A stretch of DNA of 64,000 nt, taken from Neckera pumila. Taxonomy: Eukaryota > Streptophyta > Bryopsida > Hypnales > Neckeraceae. The stretch spans positions 15,656,975-15,720,974 of the forward strand of contig OZ018409.1 of the NCBI GenBank assembly GCA_963969595.1, in the 5' to 3' direction. The notes under the pieces are model-generated. The model did not search any database and was not told the DNA's origin. It saw nothing but the letters and a program-made list of their open reading frames with translations. A program made the translations under genes and the position numbers. Shown piece after piece: positions 59,501 through 64,000 of this stretch (position 1 is the first letter of the stretch; each line of letters starts with the position of its first letter).

Positions 59501-59919
59501 GAGCATCCCCACTCTAGAGACGGCCAAATGGCACGGCGAGGGAGAATTTGGAATGTAATTTGACCAAGCCCGGCCCATGTGCCCCACGGCAACACGGGTT
59601 ACGAACACGGGAAACCGGGTTTACACAGCCCCCCAAGTGCTACCTCATGATTGCCTACTCGGGGAAAGAAATTCAATAATGAAAAGGTCTCTCGAAACTT
59701 GGGGACTAAATGAAAAAGTCTCTCGAAACTTGAAAATAAAGATAAAATAATTCATATCGAGCCGCAAGCAAGACTCTTCATTTGGCCGGGTGCTCTTCAA
59801 ATTTGGCCGTGCTCGGCCATTTTTTGGCCCTCGCCGTGCGTGCCGTGGGGCACTCATTATGGCCGGGCACGGCCATTTGCCTAGTTTGAGCCACTTGCTC
59901 AGTTGGAGTGGGGATGCTC
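59501..59919. mobile_element. Tourist-like (PIF/Harbinger) MITE 2, TSD TAA
   Basis: Ends GAGCATCCCCACTC and GAGTGGGGATGCTC with TAA on both sides (59498-59500, 59920-59922). The subterminal GGCCAAATGGCACGG is also partly inverted near the right end (GGGCACGGCCATTTGCC). It starts 42 bp after MITE 1. Confidence 0.9.
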
Positions 59920-59922
59920 TAA

Positions 59923-60869
59923 TCAAGTAAGTATCCCACGAGCCTCGCATGAGCATTGCAGAAGTATCTGTCTCAACTACTTCAGTTCTCCCCAATGATA
60001 CCGAATTAATGATCCTAACCAAAACACTGATGATTCAGGCCTAACCGCCTCACCAGACCGGCCAAACGAGGTTCCCGTGATGGAACCATGCGCAAGACGC
60101 ACGTAAGCACGTAAGCACCGTGTTCTCTGATTCGCAACATTCTAAACGAACTGCAAGCAAGGAATCCCAAGGTACGTGGGCATCTTGCTGAAGCTTATTA
60201 CCAAAGGCAAGGGATTGGGAGTTGGCCATCTGGATTAATGGCTTGTGGAAAGCAAAGGCGCAGGCACGACACGCTATCTCAGTGCCCATCTCGATTGAAC
60301 TTATAAATAGAGGAATGAGATTCCTCAGGGCCACATGCCGAATCTGCACGCCGTTCGGAAGCCAGTGTTATCTGAGACTCTCGTGGGAGAGTGGGAGAGT
60401 GGGAGCGCATCCACCTGGGAGCTGCTCAACGGGACAACACGTACGAACTCTCCTTTTCAAAGATTTTGGGGAGACAGGGAGCATCGATCGAAAAACAAAG
60501 CGATCGAAAAGAAGCCGGCTTCACTTCGCGGCAAGAGTAGAGGAAAGTCGAAGGGGCTTTCCACTACAGTTCTCCAAATCCATCGAAGCAAGGGCCGGGG
60601 ATTTGCCCAATTTCTCGTGGGAACAGCAAGCCCAATGCGGACACCTGGACAACCACAGTATCCAGATTTTGAAAAAGGAGGTAACTTAGGCGGACTTCAT
60701 TCCGTTCCGGCTACTTTTGAAAAAAAAATTGCCCCAATGCAAAGCTGGCAAGCCAAACCGCAAGTGGACTTTTCTGTATTATAAATAGAAGGAGAGGAAA
60801 GATTTTACATAGAATATTGACCTTTTATGCAAAAAAAAGTGGAACTCCAACTAATTAGCACACATAATA
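59923..60869. other. Moderate-GC intergenic DNA, unrecognised frames
   Basis: A plus-strand frame at 60222-60689 (155 codons, basic, KTKRSKRSR-containing) has no motif I know and no clear codon signature. A GAGTGG triplication is at about 60388. Confidence 0.35.
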
Positions 60870-61048
60870 GAGTTATTCATAAAGTACCCAAAATCGGGGT
60901 TTAAACTTTCTTTCACACCCAAATTGACCAAAAATAAGTTTCGTCTAGACTTTGCCTGCAGGGTCGTGGTTGCCTACGGGGCCTAAACCGTCGGAGGAAA
61001 TTTGTGAAGAAGTCCCCTCCAAACTGGAGGGGACTTTACGAATAACTC
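60870..61048. mobile_element. TA-flanked MITE, 179 bp, Stowaway-like
   Basis: Ends GAGTTATTCATAAAGTACCC and GGGGACTTTACGAATAACTC, with TA on both sides (60868-60869, 61049-61050). Next to the right end is a perfect 11-bp hairpin (AAGTCCCCTCC, AAACT loop). Confidence 0.8.
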
Positions 61049-61050
61049 TA

Positions 61051-64000
61051 ATGAGGTTGAAAAGGTGTAAAAATAATGATTTTTGCTACTGTGTGTCACC
61101 TCATGGGCTCCTCAAATTCTCTACAATTGTCATGCAGTAGGTGAAATTTGGCGGGTCCGGTAATAAAGAGAGTCCCATGCCGTTTGCATTGGAGCGTGTT
61201 TATTTTATTGCCTTGTCATTCTGCAGTCCCCGTGTTTCTTTCCGTATAGCATTGGAGCTGCTCTTCTAACAGTAAACTTTGAAATACAGATAGTCAGAAA
61301 AATATAATTATAAATAATATAAATTGGTGTCTTTATTGAATAAATGATTGTTGCACGAGCAACTTGGCTAGAGGGCCAAAGATTTACCTTGGTGAAGATT
61401 GCAGTGTTTCACCAAAAATTAGACAAGGGATTTGCAGCTAAAACAATATACAAACAACAATTGGCATCATTTTGGTTTGGGATTCGTTTTTTTCCAAACC
61501 AACAATTTTGAGCTCAATTTGGAAAAATTAGCATATCATGATGTTAGCAAATGAACACAAAAGTGAATGCCATTGATTTAAGAATTTTGAGAGTTTATAT
61601 AAGTATACTACTAATTTTTCAGAGTTGAGGTCTCAAGAACACCTATTAGTGACATTAGACTACCTTTAATCAAGCATTCTCGATTTACAAAAAACTTCAA
61701 CTCCCATTGGTTGCTTCTAATTAATTCTTCAACTTCATTGGTTCCTTTTGAAAATAGTATGGAGTTTGAGCAAACGCTTTGTTATGTTTGGGTAAGTGAG
61801 TGGCTGAGAAGAACTCTATTCTGGGTGGTGACAATTGGTTGAGGATATTTTATGTAATTTAGAACACTTACAGCTCAAGAAAAAATTCACACAATGCACA
61901 TGAGTAACAATGATCTTCTGAGCATCGTGAATAAGGTAGGAGGCTCTGAAAGTGAGCATCTAAGGGTTGATTCGACTATTTTTTGTGCTTTCTTGGATGG
62001 GATTATTTTTTATCTCATTTTTCAGACAAAGAGAAATAGGTTTTGATTGTAACACAAGTTGTTTCGTATTTTTTGAAGCATTTTGAATTACTTATGAATT
62101 TTCAAACAAGAAGAGTCATAGGTCCTTATTTATGATCCTAGGTCTTCCATAAACAGTTCATGTGCAACTTCTAAAGAGAAATGGGAAAAAGCAAAGAAAA
62201 TGATTGGCTCTTGCAATAAATAATTTTTTTGTACCGATCCATTCAATGACTATAGAAGGTTCATTTAAAGACCACCTCATGTCCATTTCAGGCAAGCCTA
62301 CATGGACAGTTCTAAATGCTCGCTTGCTTTTAGAGCCTCCTACCTTAGTAGGTCTATAGTTTTATGGAAGCAAGTAAAAACTATCCACCCAAACAAAATA
62401 TCATCCAAGATTGGACATAATATTGTTTACCAATGAGGCAGGGTTCCTTTTGCATCCTTGAAAAGAGGAACCTTATGGTAAACAATTCCAATCCTTGAAT
62501 TAACTGATAACTCCCCGAGTAAGTCCCTTCCAAGCAACATCTAGCAAAGTATGATACCTTCCTAGCATGGCGAGGACTATTGCATGGTTATATAATGTTA
62601 TGGATCTTGTAGTACATTAGTTAACCATGGAAGGATAGGCCTATGACCATTGATTTCAAGCCTTGCTGTCCATCACTCCATTTGCTGCAATTTTTGCAAC
62701 TAGATATGAATGAAAAATTATATTTGTTTTTCGGAGATGAGTCATATGTCTACTATGGGCCATGATTCAAATTTTTGGGAAAAATTTGAAATGATTGTGA
62801 ATTTCTAAAGAAATAAGAAAAGAAATTCATATCAAATACAAAATATACTCAAGAAATCTGAAATTTCTACCAAAGATGTATATTAAAGTGTATAATATCA
62901 TTGTGTTAATCAAAAGTATCATATCATTCTAAAATCAGAAAAAGCAACAAACCATAGTTATAGGTCCAAAGTTCATATTGCTATAAATATTGAAATTTAT
63001 AAAAATTTGCAATTGGCCTAGGAACTAAACTTGATAAGCTTTATTTCATTAGTTGAACTCAAATTCCTTGAATATCCTTGTTATGGCTAAAATTTACATT
63101 GAGTGTACATAACAAAAAATGGCCAAAATACAGTACAAGGGTGGTAGGGTGATCTATGGATTAAGCATCTTTTTCTTTTTTCAAAAATCAGTAACTCCAT
63201 AATGAGGGAGTGTGCAATACTATCAAGTAGAAATGTACTCATTACAAGCAACTTCAAAAAATCAAAATCACATAAACTTTTTTTTTCCATCCTACAATCT
63301 TAGGTGAAGTCATCCAAGCAAACACTTAGTATCTATAGCAATGTGACATGATTAATTGATTTAAGCACAAGAATGCCACTAGGATAATTAACATCATAGA
63401 GTTAAGATAACTACAACTAAAATTGACCAAATGAGCAATTCAATATGGTTTCCATTATTGTACTGTAAAACTTTTTGTGAGTCTTGTTGGTAGTTAAAAG
63501 AAGATTCTAGGTTCTCTTAGAATTCATTTTTGGACACCATATGAATAAAACTATGAATATTTAAAGTGCTAAAAATAGATGTTTTTAAAATTGACCCTTG
63601 ACTCTCATAAATAGAAGGAGACTTAGTCAGAATACATTTTAGACAACAATCTATACAGTCAAGCCAGTTTTAGTATAGGGTTGAAATTAGGCATAGTTAC
63701 TTTATATCCCAAAAGGATTGTCATTTATTATGAGACTTCAAGTATAATTATAATTTTTTTAATTAATAACTGAAAATTATAATTAATAAGTAGGTGATTG
63801 AGGTGTAGTCATTTGGATCCATGGTTTTGTCAAGATTAATATATCAATGAACAGTGAAGGTTTGATATAAGGTAGTATGTTGTAAAAGTGCCTGCCTTCT
63901 TCAAATCGGCCCTGTAATTAACTGTGGAATGGTTTTGAAGTGTTCCTTAAACGGACCACTTTAGCCATTGAGTGAATCAAAGAAATTTGTTTTTTATTGC
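61051..64000. other. AT-rich intergenic DNA to the window end, nothing recognised
   Basis: No gene, RNA gene or bounded element seen. Some repeat-like wording near 62.3-62.6 kb could be retroelement debris. Confidence 0.45.

Noticed and set aside
60222..60784. Two overlapping plus-strand frames of about 150 codons
   Set aside because: Two frames open at the same place suggest stop-poor composition; neither shows a motif.

Overview
The window reads as nuclear DNA of a land plant. The coding genes are plant-type: plastid-targeted ribosomal protein L9, cytosolic RPL18 with an ATG-only first exon, TFIIH subunit TFB5, a DCC thiol oxidoreductase with a transit-like N terminus, and an AIP2-like RING-H2 protein. 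GT-AG introns are mostly 100-1000 nt. Several exons are GC-rich (L9 and the class IV aminotransferase), while the intergenic DNA is very AT-rich and full of short non-autonomous DNA transposons. I favour a seed-free plant, perhaps a moss, but the sequence alone does not prove this.

Layout: 1-99 is the 3' end of one copy of a Coa1/TIM21-like gene. A plastid L9 gene (1825-2439, minus) is divergent from a nine-exon DCC gene (2948-5630, plus). From 6064 to 11838 lies a large inverted duplication with 1289-bp arms and a 3197-bp spacer. It duplicates the promoter and most of exon 1 of a class IV aminotransferase gene whose complete copy is 11584-12969. The 15.1-28.9 kb stretch holds diverged long repeats, a second Coa1/TIM21-like gene (about 19.0-20.4 kb), a decayed actin fragment, and two related copies of an intronless ALG7/DPAGT1-like gene, one intact (27218-28399, minus) and one broken (about 21.4-22.7 kb). 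The 28.8-36 kb stretch is gene-poor. A second, nearly identical L9 gene is at 36516-37136 (plus). TFB5 (38607-39406, minus) and RPL18 (39989-41648, plus) are divergent. The RING-H2 gene occupies 44384-47516 (minus). From 49 kb to the end I see mainly transposons and AT-rich DNA.

The strongest unexplained signal is a dispersed family of elements that begin with CCCCTAAAGGACC, end with its reverse complement, and are flanked by TTAA (once ATAA). I find seven with both ends and one truncated copy. This end structure and target site are piggyBac-like, which would be unusual in a land plant. One copy is nested in a CACTA-type element that has its own 3-bp target duplication, one is truncated exactly at the outer junction of the inverted duplication, and another ends 47 bp from its inner junction. 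Several other MITE families (Tourist-like, TA-flanked, CACTA-like, and a poly-A/T-rich family) have definable ends.

The genes form no operon or single pathway. They are ordinary housekeeping and organelle genes separated by transposon-driven expansion and local segmental duplication.
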